A DNA stretch of 64,000 nt from Aureispira sp. CCB-E. GTDB lineage: Bacteria; Bacteroidota; Bacteroidia; Chitinophagales; Saprospiraceae. Shown piece by piece: positions 55,205 to 62,903 of this stretch. Under the pieces are notes generated by a model. It searched no databases and was not told the origin of the DNA. It saw only the letters and a list, made by a program, of their open reading frames with translations. Each line of letters begins with the position of its first letter. Within the stretch, counting starts at the first letter, position 1. The position numbers and the translations under genes are program-made. The stretch lies in the NCBI RefSeq assembly GCF_031326345.1, contig NZ_CP133671.1:2046001-2110000 (forward strand), written 5' to 3'.

Positions 55205-57523
55205 ATGAAAGTTTGTATTGCTGAAAAACCGAGTGTTGCTAGAGAGATCGCAGCTATTATAGGTGCTAAAGATAAAAAAGAGGGCTATTATGAAGGAAAT
55301 GGATATGCAGTAACTTGGACCTTTGGGCATTTTTGTACGCTGTATGCGCCAGATGATTATGATGCTAAATGGAAACAGTGGAACTTGGAAAACCTTCCAA
55401 TGTTGCCTGAACGATTTGAAACTCGATTAATGGACAATGGAGGGGTACAAAAGCAATTTAAGATTATCAAAGACTTATTTAAAAAAGCTTCTGTGGTAAT
55501 TAATTGTGGTGATGCTGGACAAGAAGGGGAGTTGATTCAACGTTGGGTTATCAAAGAAGCCCAATACCAAGGCAAGGTGCTCCGTTTATGGATTTCTTCC
55601 TTAACCCCAGAGGCAATTAGAGATGGCTTTAAAGACCTAAAAGATGCATCCAATTATGATAATTTATATTATGCGGGCAGTTCACGTGCAATAGGAGATT
55701 GGCTGTTGGGTATGAATGCGACGCGTTTGTTTACACTGCGTTATGGTGGGTACAAACAAGTCTTGTCGATTGGACGAGTACAGACACCAACACTGGCTAT
55801 GCTGGTTAAACGGCATTTAGAAATCCAAAATTTTAAGCCTGAGCCTTACTGGGAATTGCAAACGCTATATAGAGAAACAACATTTAGCTGTACAGAGGGA
55901 AAGTTCTTTAAAAAAGAAGATGGAGAAGCTTTGTTTAAAAAGGTGGAAGGGAAACCTTTTGAGGTCACCAAAGTGACCAAGAAAAATGGAAAAGAGTTAC
56001 CCCCAAAACTGTTTGATTTAACCAGCTTACAGGTTTATTGTAATAATAAATTTGGATTTTCGGCTGACCATACACTCAAAATTGTACAAAAACTTTATGA
56101 ACAGAAGTTGGTGACCTACCCAAGGGTTGATACAACTTTTCTGCCGAATGATGTTTATCCTAAAGTTGCAGGTATTTTGCAGAAGTTAAGTCATTATAAC
56201 ACTTATACTCAACCATTGCTAGGGAAAAAAATTCGTAAATCAAAAAAAGTGTTCAATGACAATAAAGTGACCGATCATCATGCTATTATTCCAACAGGTT
56301 ATCAAAAAGGTTTGGGGCAGGGAGAACAGCAAGTTTATGATATTATTACTCGTCATTTTATTGCAGCATTCTACCCAGATTGTTTGGTAGCCAATACTAC
56401 TGTTTTGGGAGAAGTAGAACAAGTGAAGTTTAAAGCTACTGGAAAAGAAATCTTAGAAGAAGGGTGGCGAGTTGTTTTAAAGGCTGTACGAAGTAAAAAG
56501 AAATCGGATGAGGATAAAACTTTGCCTACTTTTGTAAAAGGAGAGACAGGACCTCATGTGCCTTCTTTTGTTGAGAAGCAAACACAACCCCCTAAAATGT
56601 ATACGGAAGCAAGCCTGTTGCGTGCGATGGAAACAGCAGGCAAGCAAGTGGACGATGATAAACTTCGAGAAGTACTAAAGGCAAATGGGATTGGTCGTCC
56701 TTCGACAAGGGCAGCAATTATAGAGACCTTATTCAAGCGAAAATACATTCAACGCAAAAAAAAATTGTTGGTTCCTACAGAAGTTGGATTGCAATTGATT
56801 GAAATTATCCAAAATGAATTGCTTAAATCAGCAGAATTGACAGGACAATGGGAAAAGCAATTGAAAGAAATTGAGGATGGTGAATATAATGCAGCGAAGT
56901 TTATTTATGACATGAAGCGTATGGTGCATCAATTGGTAGCCGAAGTGAAGGCTGCTCGCTACGTTCGTCGTTTATCGGCGCCTTCCAAAACTAGCAAAGT
57001 AAGCGTACCCAAGCCTACATCTACCACTAAAAAAGCTACTAAATCGGTAGGCATTTTAGAACAAACTTGTCCTAAATGCAAAAAGGGAACTTTGCTGAAA
57101 GGAAAAACGAGTTATGGTTGTAGTGACTGGAAAGCGGGTTGTACCTTTCGACTTCCTTTTGAGTTCTTAAAAAAGAAGTTATCAGAAAAACAACTGGTTC
57201 GCTTAGTTTCAAAAGGTTCAACTGTCAAATTGAAAGGTTTTAAGAAGGATACAGAGAAAGTTGATGGGGTGCTTGTTTTTGATGATAATTTCAATTTGAA
57301 GTTGGAAGCAGCTGTTCCAAAACCTAACAAAAATACTTCTCAATCTGATGCAATTCTATGTCCAAAGTGCGGAAAAGGAACGGTTTTAAAGGGACAAAAA
57401 GCTTATGGTTGTAGTGACTGGAAAGCTGGTTGTGACTTTCGTTTCGAGTTTGAGGAAATTCGAAAGCAGGCAGCAGGTAGGAAGATGACCAAGGAATTGG
57501 TGTTGGAAATATTAAAAGGGTAA
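55205..57523 (+). CDS. topB: DNA topoisomerase III
   Basis: A 772-residue type IA topoisomerase that relaxes and decatenates DNA by single-strand passage. Toprim domain at the N-terminus (VCIAEKPSVAREIA, then INCGDAGQEGELIQ with the metal-binding acidic residues), catalytic Tyr305 in VTYPRVDT, and IGRPSTRAAIIETL near the end of the core. The tail carries two repeated zinc-ribbon units, each CPKC-x-KGT-x-L-KG...YGCSDWKAGC (starting about residues 621 and 719), used for DNA binding. Length is usual. Probably constitutive; no operon partners are obvious. Confidence 0.96.
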   Translation: MKVCIAEKPSVAREIAAIIGAKDKKEGYYEGNGYAVTWTFGHFCTLYAPDDYDAKWKQWNLENLPMLPERFETRLMDNGGVQKQFKIIKDLFKKASVVINCGDAGQEGELIQRWVIKEAQYQGKVLRLWISSLTPEAIRDGFKDLKDASNYDNLYYAGSSRAIGDWLLGMNATRLFTLRYGGYKQVLSIGRVQTPTLAMLVKRHLEIQNFKPEPYWELQTLYRETTFSCTEGKFFKKEDGEALFKKVEGKPFEVTKVTKKNGKELPPKLFDLTSLQVYCNNKFGFSADHTLKIVQKLYEQKLVTYPRVDTTFLPNDVYPKVAGILQKLSHYNTYTQPLLGKKIRKSKKVFNDNKVTDHHAIIPTGYQKGLGQGEQQVYDIITRHFIAAFYPDCLVANTTVLGEVEQVKFKATGKEILEEGWRVVLKAVRSKKKSDEDKTLPTFVKGETGPHVPSFVEKQTQPPKMYTEASLLRAMETAGKQVDDDKLREVLKANGIGRPSTRAAIIETLFKRKYIQRKKKLLVPTEVGLQLIEIIQNELLKSAELTGQWEKQLKEIEDGEYNAAKFIYDMKRMVHQLVAEVKAARYVRRLSAPSKTSKVSVPKPTSTTKKATKSVGILEQTCPKCKKGTLLKGKTSYGCSDWKAGCTFRLPFEFLKKKLSEKQLVRLVSKGSTVKLKGFKKDTEKVDGVLVFDDNFNLKLEAAVPKPNKNTSQSDAILCPKCGKGTVLKGQKAYGCSDWKAGCDFRFEFEEIRKQAAGRKMTKELVLEILKG

Positions 57524-57728
57524 ACAATTACTTGAAAGGACAACTTAAAATAAGTTGCTTGTGCTGTATCAATTGTTTTATCAAAGTATTATTGCTGATT
57601 AAACTTTTTATAAAAAAAACATAAAAAATATTTTTTTAATAAGGCTTTGATAGTCAGTTGTTATGATGGTTTACTTGGAAAGGGGTATTAAAAAAAATTA
57701 AAAAAATATTGAAAAATAAGCTCAAAAG

Positions 57729-57759
57729 TTTGCAGAATTAAAAAAGTGCCGTATATTTG
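57729..57759 (+). promoter_or_regulatory. Promoter of the tRNA-Leu gene
   Basis: TTTG at 57729-57732 and TATATTTG at 57752-57759 with 19 bases between them form the cleanest Bacteroidota promoter in the window. It places the transcription start a few bases downstream, about 25-30 bases before the tRNA. Confidence 0.8.
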
Positions 57760-57793
57760 CAATCGCTTCTACGAAGGAGCACAACACCAAAAA

Positions 57794-57877
57794 GCCCTGA
57801 TGGCGGAACTGGTAGACGCGCTGGATTCAAAATCCAGTTCCCGCAAGGGAGTGGGGGTTCGATTCCCCCTCGGGGCA
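57794..57877 (+). tRNA. tRNA-Leu(CAA)
   Basis: The 84-base class II tRNA is complete: acceptor GCCCTGA/TCGGGGC, D arm with CTGGTAGACGC, anticodon stem CTGGA/TCCAG with loop TTCAAAA (anticodon CAA), long variable arm TTCCCGCAAGGGAG, T arm GGGGG-TTCGATT-CCCCC, discriminator A. CCA is not encoded. Its 3' end is followed by an integrase gene, so it is the probable attachment site of the element that fills the rest of the window. Confidence 0.97.
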
Positions 57878-57903
57878 CTCAAGGTGCTTTACATTGCTAC
57901 CAG

Positions 57904-57958
57904 AAAGTAGTAAAAAGTTAGGTTTCATCGCTGTTTGAACCGCTTTTTACTACTTTTT
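57904..57958 (+). terminator. Terminator after tRNA-Leu
   Basis: AAAGTAGTAAAAAG pairs with CTTTTTACTACTTT across a 25-base loop, followed by more T. It may have been brought in by the integrated element or belong to the tRNA. Confidence 0.75.
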
Positions 57959-57976
57959 TACTTTTGGGGTATTTGC

Positions 57977-58027
57977 TTCTTCTACATTCTTCTACACGGC
58001 TTTTTGTTCTCCGTTTGTTCCCCGTTT
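57977..58027 (+). repeat. Tandem 10-bp and 11-bp direct repeats between tRNA-Leu and the integrase
   Basis: TTCTTCTACA occurs twice without a gap (57977-57996). Then GTTCTCCGTTT and GTTCCCCGTTT follow in tandem (58006-58027). Ordered short repeats next to an attachment site are typical of integrase arm-type or accessory-factor sites. Confidence 0.55.
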
Positions 58028-58067
58028 AGATTGTTTTTTATGTAACTTTCTAAAAAAAGGGAAACTC

Positions 58068-59231
58068 ATGATTCAATTTTCAGTAGTTTATAACTACAAA
58101 AACAAACTCCGTAAAAACGGAACAGGATTAATTCAAATTAGAGCCTACTCTAAAGGCAAATGCAAATATTTCTCAACAAATATTTACGTTACTCCCTTTC
58201 AGTGGAGCAAAAAATTAAACCAGGTAATTGACCACCCAAACACTTTTCAATACAATGCTGAAATAAGGCGCCAACTCAACGAACTAGAAGCTTACACGTA
58301 CAAGTGGATCGAGAAGCATGGGAGCATGACTTTACAGCAAGTTGTCGATTTTTATCGTTACGAAGATGTTCAATCGTTCACAGCTTTTTGGAAGTACGAG
58401 TTGGAGCACGACACCAAATTGACCAAAGAAACCAAGAAAAAACACAAAACAGCACTCAACTACTGGACGCAATTTAGGGAAGATGTCAAGTTCTCAGAAT
58501 TGAATTTTAATTTGATCCACGATTTTGACAGTTTTCTATTTGGCAAAAACTTGCACACCAATACTGTTTATACCCATCACAAACAAGTTCGGAAGTACAT
58601 CAATTTAGCCATTAGTAAGGAACTAATGGATGTAAATAAGAATCCTTACATTCGATTTACTCCCAAAACAAAGCCGACAGAGCGTATTGTCTTGACTCAA
58701 GAAGAGGTAAAAAGGATTGAGGCGTTAACTTTTGAGGAAGAGAATCATTTCTTAAGAATGGTACGAGATATGTTTTTGTTCTCTTGTTATACTGGGCTTC
58801 GTTTCTCTGATACTAAAAATATTCGTTTTAAGAACATCGAAAAGGATAGGGAAGGCTACTCACTTAATATTATCTCCAAAAAGACGAATAAGCAGTTAAT
58901 TTTGCCCCTGTATCGTCTATATGAGAAAAAGCCTGAGCAGCTGCTTCAGAGATATGAAGTAGATAAAGCTTCACCGAATGGTTTGGTCTTTTATGGCTAC
59001 AGCAACCAGTACTTTAATCGGGCATTAAAGTCTTTGGCCAAGTTGGCTAATATTGATAAACCAATCACGAGCCATGTGGCTCGACATACTTTTGCCACGC
59101 ATTTGGCTGCGCAAATCCCTATTCATGTTTTGAAGTCGATTTTGCAGCATTCTGAGATTGAAACAACCATGGTTTATTTGCATCTATCGAATAAAATTGT
59201 GAATGATGCTTTGGATAATGTTCGTTGGTAG
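58068..59231 (+). CDS. Tyrosine-type site-specific integrase of a mobile element
   Basis: A 387-residue recombinase. It has an N-terminal arm-binding-like domain (residues 1-90), a SAM-like core-binding domain (about 105-200), and a catalytic domain with all expected residues: Arg245 in TGLRFSD, His336 and Arg339 in HVARH, His361 in LQHSE, Tyr370 in TTMVYLH. This is the Bacteroidota mobile-element type used by ICEs and islands. It starts 191 bases after tRNA-Leu in the same direction, the classic placement for an element integrated into a tRNA 3' end. Confidence 0.95.
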   Translation: MIQFSVVYNYKNKLRKNGTGLIQIRAYSKGKCKYFSTNIYVTPFQWSKKLNQVIDHPNTFQYNAEIRRQLNELEAYTYKWIEKHGSMTLQQVVDFYRYEDVQSFTAFWKYELEHDTKLTKETKKKHKTALNYWTQFREDVKFSELNFNLIHDFDSFLFGKNLHTNTVYTHHKQVRKYINLAISKELMDVNKNPYIRFTPKTKPTERIVLTQEEVKRIEALTFEEENHFLRMVRDMFLFSCYTGLRFSDTKNIRFKNIEKDREGYSLNIISKKTNKQLILPLYRLYEKKPEQLLQRYEVDKASPNGLVFYGYSNQYFNRALKSLAKLANIDKPITSHVARHTFATHLAAQIPIHVLKSILQHSEIETTMVYLHLSNKIVNDALDNVRW

Positions 59232-59268
59232 AGTAGGAGGGGCAAACTGTAAATGATTTATGATAGAG

Positions 59269-59300
59269 TGAGCTTCTTTTTTGAAGTTTGCTCATTTTTT
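59269..59300 (+). terminator. Terminator after the integrase gene
   Basis: TGAGCTTC pairs with GAAGTTTGCTCA imperfectly, followed by six T. Confidence 0.65.
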
Positions 59301-59433
59301 GTTTTGTAGAATGATTTTATGTATGTATTAGAGAGATTCTACCTGCTAAAAATGCTAATAAAATAATCTATTGGAATTTCTAGATTAGAATTTTTGTTAA
59401 AAAAATACAAAAATAAACTTATAAATTGATTTT

Positions 59434-60009
59434 ATGCAAGTTATTCATATCTTCGCTATTATAGAAGAAAGCTTATTAGCTGTTCAATTTGAGTCAGAAA
59501 AGTCAGATGAATTTTCATTAATTTTTAATAAATGGAATGATGTAGAATATTTAGAAGAGTTCTTTGAAGAAAATAAAGCAGACTTGCAAAGTGGTTTTTG
59601 GGGAGATATTACGGTTGCTGAAGCGGTGTTTCAAACAATCGATGAGGCAGAAGAATTTGAACGTTTTATTAAAAAAATTGCAGAGGATGGAAAAGTAAAT
59701 TCCGAAGTATCTTTGCAAGAAATTGTTTTTACTCCTTTGAGTAAAAATAATACGTCGATAGAGCATTTAGAAATGAAAGCTTATGGAGTGGATTATAAAA
59801 GTTGGTTAAGAATTTATGCCGTGGAAATAGCAAGTAATTTATATGTTGTGAGTGGTGGAGCAATTAAGTTGACTAAAATAATGAATGATCGAGAGCATCT
59901 TCAGAAAGAATTAAGAAAATTAAAATTAACAGTTGAATACTTGAAATCAATTGGTCTTTATGAAAAAGAAGATTATGGATTTATAGAAATAAGAACATAT
60001 GAAAAATAA
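59434..60009 (+). CDS. Putative toxin of a toxin-antitoxin-chaperone operon (HigB/RelE-like C-terminus)
   Basis: A 191-residue soluble protein. The C-terminal half contains LRIYAVEIASNLYVVSGGAI then KLTK, a strand-turn-strand line that resembles the core of RelE/HigB-superfamily interferases (L-R-x-Y-x-I, then V-x-x-G-G-G-x-K). The N-terminal 90 residues are acidic. It is the first of three genes with overlapping ends: its stop overlaps the start of the XRE gene by 11 bases, the standard HigB-then-HigA order. No catalytic residues can be asserted. The toxin role is inferred from the gene order and the C-terminal pattern. Confidence 0.6.
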   Translation: MQVIHIFAIIEESLLAVQFESEKSDEFSLIFNKWNDVEYLEEFFEENKADLQSGFWGDITVAEAVFQTIDEAEEFERFIKKIAEDGKVNSEVSLQEIVFTPLSKNNTSIEHLEMKAYGVDYKSWLRIYAVEIASNLYVVSGGAIKLTKIMNDREHLQKELRKLKLTVEYLKSIGLYEKEDYGFIEIRTYEK

Positions 60010-60472
60010 AGATAAAATTTTAGAAATACTTGGTAATAAAGTTTCGAAAGAAGAAAGTCAATGGCACAAAGAATCTGAGTTCAGAGCTTTGAATAAAAAA
60101 TGGTTGAAACGCTCTCAGGCTGTGGCATTGAAGATTTTACAAACAATTAGAAAACAAGGTATCAGCCAAAAAGAACTGGCAAAAAGAATGGGAGTGAAAC
60201 CTCAACAAGTGAATAACTGGGTCAAAGGAAAGAATAATTTTACTTTTGAAACAATTGCCAAGATTGAAACAGCTTTAGGTGTTGAGTTAATGAATATTCC
60301 TTTGGAGAGAAAAGAAAAAAAGGAAGTCTCTGCATTAGAAGTTGTAACGGCTATTTACGTAGTTCCTTCATCGCAGCCTACACCCGCAACACATATAAGT
60401 ACTAGTTCTAAAAGTATGTCTATTGAAAGCTTAACAACTTGGTCTAATGATACTCAAAAATATGTAAATTAA
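59999..60472 (+). CDS. XRE-family helix-turn-helix antitoxin (HigA-like)
   Basis: A 157-residue protein with a central XRE helix-turn-helix (residues about 54-100, GISQKELAKRMGVKPQQVNN then WVKGKNNFTFETIAKIE). The N-terminal arm of about 45 residues is basic, as in HigA-type antitoxins that sit after their toxin gene. The last 40 residues are Ser/Thr-rich and look disordered, a property expected of the chaperone-addiction tail in SecB-linked antitoxins. It overlaps the toxin gene by 11 bases and the next gene by one (TAATG), so translation is coupled. It probably represses its own operon. Confidence 0.8.
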   Translation: MKNKDKILEILGNKVSKEESQWHKESEFRALNKKWLKRSQAVALKILQTIRKQGISQKELAKRMGVKPQQVNNWVKGKNNFTFETIAKIETALGVELMNIPLERKEKKEVSALEVVTAIYVVPSSQPTPATHISTSSKSMSIESLTTWSNDTQKYVN

Positions 60473-60912
60473 TGAAAGTTGAGACAATGAAATTTGGCTT
60501 GAGAAAAATTAATACCATAGAATTTGCAACTACGATTGAACCAACAGTTAGTGAGCATGAAAAAATGGAATTAAAAGCCAATATAATGTTAGGAATCAAT
60601 GAAAATCTTAGGTTCATTATTACTTCTATTAAATTTCAATTTGAGATTGATAATTCGCCTTTTATTATTCTTAATATGAGTTGTGAATTCGAAATAGAGG
60701 AAGATGTTTGGAATCAATCTATAGACAAAGAGGGGAGTTCTATTTCTTTTCCAAGAAATTTTTTGCTTCACCTTGTTGCTACAACTGTAGGAACAGCAAG
60801 AGGAATTCTTTATACCAAAACAGAACATACGCCATTTAATAAATATTTATTACCAATGCTTAATATTAATGAACTGGTTAAAGAAGATCAAGTTTTTCAA
60901 TTGAAAAACTAA
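60472..60912 (+). CDS. SecB-like chaperone of the toxin-antitoxin operon
   Basis: A 146-residue protein. The C-terminal half has PRNFLLHLVATTVGTARGIL then KTEHTPFNKYLLPMLNI, very similar in form to the SecB-family region that ends the fold (A-x-x-T-x-R-G-x-x-x-x-x-T-x-x-x-P-F-x-x-x-x-L-P-x-x-N). SecB-like chaperones in TAC modules protect an unstable antitoxin from degradation and aggregation. The strand-rich N-terminal half fits the same fold. It starts within the stop codon of the antitoxin gene, which supports one functional unit. A bidirectional terminator follows. The family match rests on pattern reading. Confidence 0.65.
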   Translation: MKVETMKFGLRKINTIEFATTIEPTVSEHEKMELKANIMLGINENLRFIITSIKFQFEIDNSPFIILNMSCEFEIEEDVWNQSIDKEGSSISFPRNFLLHLVATTVGTARGILYTKTEHTPFNKYLLPMLNINELVKEDQVFQLKN

Positions 60913-60938
60913 AATGGGAACCCTATTCTAAAACAAAG

Positions 60939-60973
60939 AGCGACAAAAGGAAAAATTCTTTTTGTCGCTTTCT
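60939..60973. terminator. Bidirectional terminator between convergent units
   Basis: AGCGACAAAA (60939-60948) pairs with TTTTGTCGCT (60960-60969), flanked by A and T runs. Confidence 0.8.
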
Positions 60974-60992
60974 TACTTTGGTAGTACAGCAA

Positions 60993-61145
60993 TTACGTAT
61001 CGGGGAGATACTTCTGGAAGATCGAAGCAATAATCTTGAAGAGCTTCTTTTCTTCTTTAGAATTGGAGAGTTGTTGGCTTTGCTCTTTGAGCTTTTGGAG
61101 ATCATTTTTCAGAGGGGAATCAGAATCAATTGTTCTAATAGGCAT
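60993..61145 (-). CDS. Very small hypothetical protein
   Basis: A 50-residue reading frame starting at the ATG at 61145 (MPIRTIDSDSP). It is a charged, helical peptide (KNDLQKLKEQSQQLSNSKEE then KKLFKIIASIFQKY) with natural codon use and ends at 60993, just before the shared bidirectional terminator. Length is below usual cut-offs, so I hold it as probable rather than certain. It belongs to the mobile element and is convergent with the toxin-antitoxin operon. No function suggested. Confidence 0.5.
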   Translation of the reverse strand: MPIRTIDSDSPLKNDLQKLKEQSQQLSNSKEEKKLFKIIASIFQKYLPDT

Positions 61146-61357
61146 GGATTTTTAGATAGTTAAAAAAATAAGATTGCCTATATTCTACACTAAAATAATC
61201 GCTTAGGTTTCATATTTTTAATGTTAATATTGAATTTATTTTTTGGTTATTTATAATAATCAGATGGTCAAATTATTGTATTTAACCATTTTTTTAGTGC
61301 AATAAAAGTAATATTAATTTTTGCTGAAACGCTGCTATAGTCGGAGTTCTGTGACTT
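61146..61357. other. Intergenic region
   Basis: About 210 AT-rich bases without recognised features, between the small minus-strand gene and the repressor. Confidence 0.4.
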
Positions 61358-61771
61358 TTAGTTGTTGTGTTTTTTTAATTTAGCTTTTGTGTCGGCTAAT
61401 TCTTGCTCCAGGTTCTTCACCTTTTCCTCAACGACCTCTAAGTATTTTTCCATGAGCTTTGCATTCTTTTCTCTTAGTTCTAGAGATTTTTCTAAAGATT
61501 CTACAGTATTTTTTAATAGTAATAAGTCCTGATTGGCTATAGCTGTTGAGTTTTCAGGGAATAACATTGGTTCTTGACCTGCTAACAACCAGTTTAGATT
61601 AATAGAAGGATATACTTCTACGAGGGGGGTTAATATTTTACCACTTGGTTGAGTATCCTTTGTTATGATAGAATGAAAGGCTTGAGCACTAACATTTACA
61701 TCTTTTGCTAATTTAGTAGGATTTGTATTTAAAGCTTTTAATAATATTTTAAAGCGCTCTTTTACAGACAT
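61358..61771 (-). CDS. XRE-type repressor with C-terminal coiled coil
   Basis: A 137-residue protein. Residues about 1-65 form a phage-repressor-like helix-turn-helix (LAKDVNVSAQAFHSIITKDT), followed by a short line INLNWLLAGQEPML typical of Bacteroidota phage-type regulators. Residues 85-135 form a coiled coil (LEKSLELREKNAKLMEKYLE) ending in Lys/His. It is divergent from the plus-strand genes at 62217 onward, and a perfect palindrome (61829-61848) sits just upstream, so it likely controls element excision or transfer genes. Confidence 0.85.
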   Translation of the reverse strand: MSVKERFKILLKALNTNPTKLAKDVNVSAQAFHSIITKDTQPSGKILTPLVEVYPSINLNWLLAGQEPMLFPENSTAIANQDLLLLKNTVESLEKSLELREKNAKLMEKYLEVVEEKVKNLEQELADTKAKLKKHNN

Positions 61772-61828
61772 TTGAAGTCGTTGTGTGTATGGTTTATTAG
61801 AAATGCACAGTAAAATTAATTTAAATTA

Positions 61829-61848
61829 TATCATAATTGTTTATGATA
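61829..61848. promoter_or_regulatory. Operator palindrome for the XRE repressor
   Basis: TATCATAA and TTATGATA are separated by TTGT (61829-61848). The right arm overlaps a plus-strand -7 element TATTTTTG at 61847-61854. The palindrome is about 60 bases upstream of the repressor start, a standard autoregulation position. Confidence 0.6.
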
Positions 61849-61956
61849 TTTTTGCAATTAAATGAAATATATCGTAATATTGTTTTTGTAAGGATGTTTA
61901 CAATAAGTAAGAAATATTAAAAATGTTCAAATAAATTATACTTTCACTGCACTCTT

Positions 61957-61986
61957 ATGTAGATAAATGTAGATAAATGTAGACAA
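61957..61986 (+). repeat. Three tandem 10-bp repeats
   Basis: ATGTAGATAA, ATGTAGATAA, ATGTAGACAA without gaps. They share TGTAGA and a 10-bp period with the inverted repeats near the integrase (TGTAGAAGAA twice on the minus strand at 57977-57996). Possible integrase or excisionase arm sites, or replication iterons. Confidence 0.55.
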
Positions 61987-62216
61987 AAAACATAAAAACA
62001 GATTTAAAAATTAAAGTTCATACTAGGATGAATGGTTTTGGACGTACTCAAGGTAGTATTGTTTTTAATTTGTGGGGACATTTTAAATGCAACTGGAAGG
62101 TAACTTCTGGCGTCCAACTATTTTTATCTAGTGTATAAAAATCCCATTTATTAATTTGTAAAGTTTCGATACCATGTAAAGCATGGCATGGCGAAGCTTT
62201 GCCCAAAACCAAACAA

Positions 62217-62486
62217 ATGCCAAGAAACACAGACAACGACACACAAAGATTTTACCAATACGTGTTGAATACCTTGTCAGCAGCTGATTTTAACACCTTA
62301 CACGACCAACTCAGTTTGAGCAAACGCATGACAACAATTCGATTGCAAAAGCCAAATTTGATGGATAAAAATATGATTCAAAAACTAGCTAAAATACTGA
62401 ATTATGATTTGGTAAAGCTAGTCCATGAATATGAGTTAGGATATGACATTCTAACTGTTCGAGAATATAATCAATTAGTCAACTAA
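62217..62486 (+). CDS. Small hypothetical protein of the mobile element
   Basis: An 89-residue protein from the ATG at 62217 (MPRNTDN); an in-frame TTG at 62199 is less likely. Mostly helical (QRFYQYVLNTLSAADFNTLH), with MIQKLAKILNYDLVKLVHEY resembling part of a helix-turn-helix without a clear recognition helix. It is followed 10 bases later by the excisionase-like gene, so an operon is likely. No family recognised. Confidence 0.6.
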   Translation: MPRNTDNDTQRFYQYVLNTLSAADFNTLHDQLSLSKRMTTIRLQKPNLMDKNMIQKLAKILNYDLVKLVHEYELGYDILTVREYNQLVN

Positions 62487-62496
62487 ACGGGAATAT

Positions 62497-62763
62497 ATGG
62501 AGGAACTAGAAGCCGAAAATAGAAGATTAAGAGCATTACTGGAGAAGTTCGTAGAAGCAAACAGAATTCTTCAGGAAACACACGTCACAACAAAGGAAGC
62601 AGCGACTTTTTTGGGCGTAGAACCTAGGACAATGCGGAAGTACAATGAAGATCAAAGAATCAATGGTCGAAAGTATCTGAAAGGAAACAAATTGTACTTC
62701 TTGGTAAAGGAATTAAGAGAATTCCAAAAAAATAACCTAGTACATTCAGCGTATGTTGGATAA
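62497..62763 (+). CDS. MerR/excisionase-type helix-turn-helix protein
   Basis: An 88-residue protein: an N-terminal coiled coil (MEELEAENRRLRALLEKF), then a helix-turn-helix of the excisionase kind (VTTKEAATFLGVEPRTMRKY, then W-free GRKYLKGNKLYFLVKELREF). Such proteins in Bacteroidota mobile elements help the integrase excise the element or regulate its genes. Good context match with the integrase upstream. Confidence 0.8.
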   Translation: MEELEAENRRLRALLEKFVEANRILQETHVTTKEAATFLGVEPRTMRKYNEDQRINGRKYLKGNKLYFLVKELREFQKNNLVHSAYVG

Positions 62764-62768
62764 AATAA

Positions 62769-62876
62769 CTTGTAGGAGCTTGATCGCTCCTATGAGTTCA
62801 AGGAAGCAAGTATGACTTGCGAGTTACGGCGACTTATATGCCGATTGGGTGCGGCTCTGAGCGGCACCCTATTTTT
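62769..62876 (+). ncRNA. Chain of four hairpins ending in a terminator
   Basis: Four stems follow one another: TAGGAGC/GCTCCTA (62773-62792), GCAAG/CTTGC (62806-62820), CGGC/GCCG (62827-62843), and GGGTGC/GCACCC (62847-62869) followed by TATTTTT. An outer CTTG/CAAG pair encloses the first. The row is much more structured and GC-rich than its surroundings. It might be an attenuator, a small RNA or simply a complex terminator before the next gene at 62904. Confidence 0.5.
62847..62876 (+). terminator. Terminator after the excisionase-like gene
   Basis: GGGTGC (62847-62852) pairs with GCACCC (62864-62869), followed by TATTTTT. Confidence 0.7.
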
Positions 62877-62903
62877 AAACCATACATTATAACAAACACA
62901 CAA

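Noticed and set aside
57794-57877. tRNA-Leu as a pseudogene disrupted by the integration
   Set aside because: All stems are intact through the discriminator base, so the integrated element restored or spared the 3' end.
60978-61163. A 61-codon plus-strand frame rich in Leu and Glu
   Set aside because: It is the antisense shadow of the likelier minus-strand 50-residue gene.
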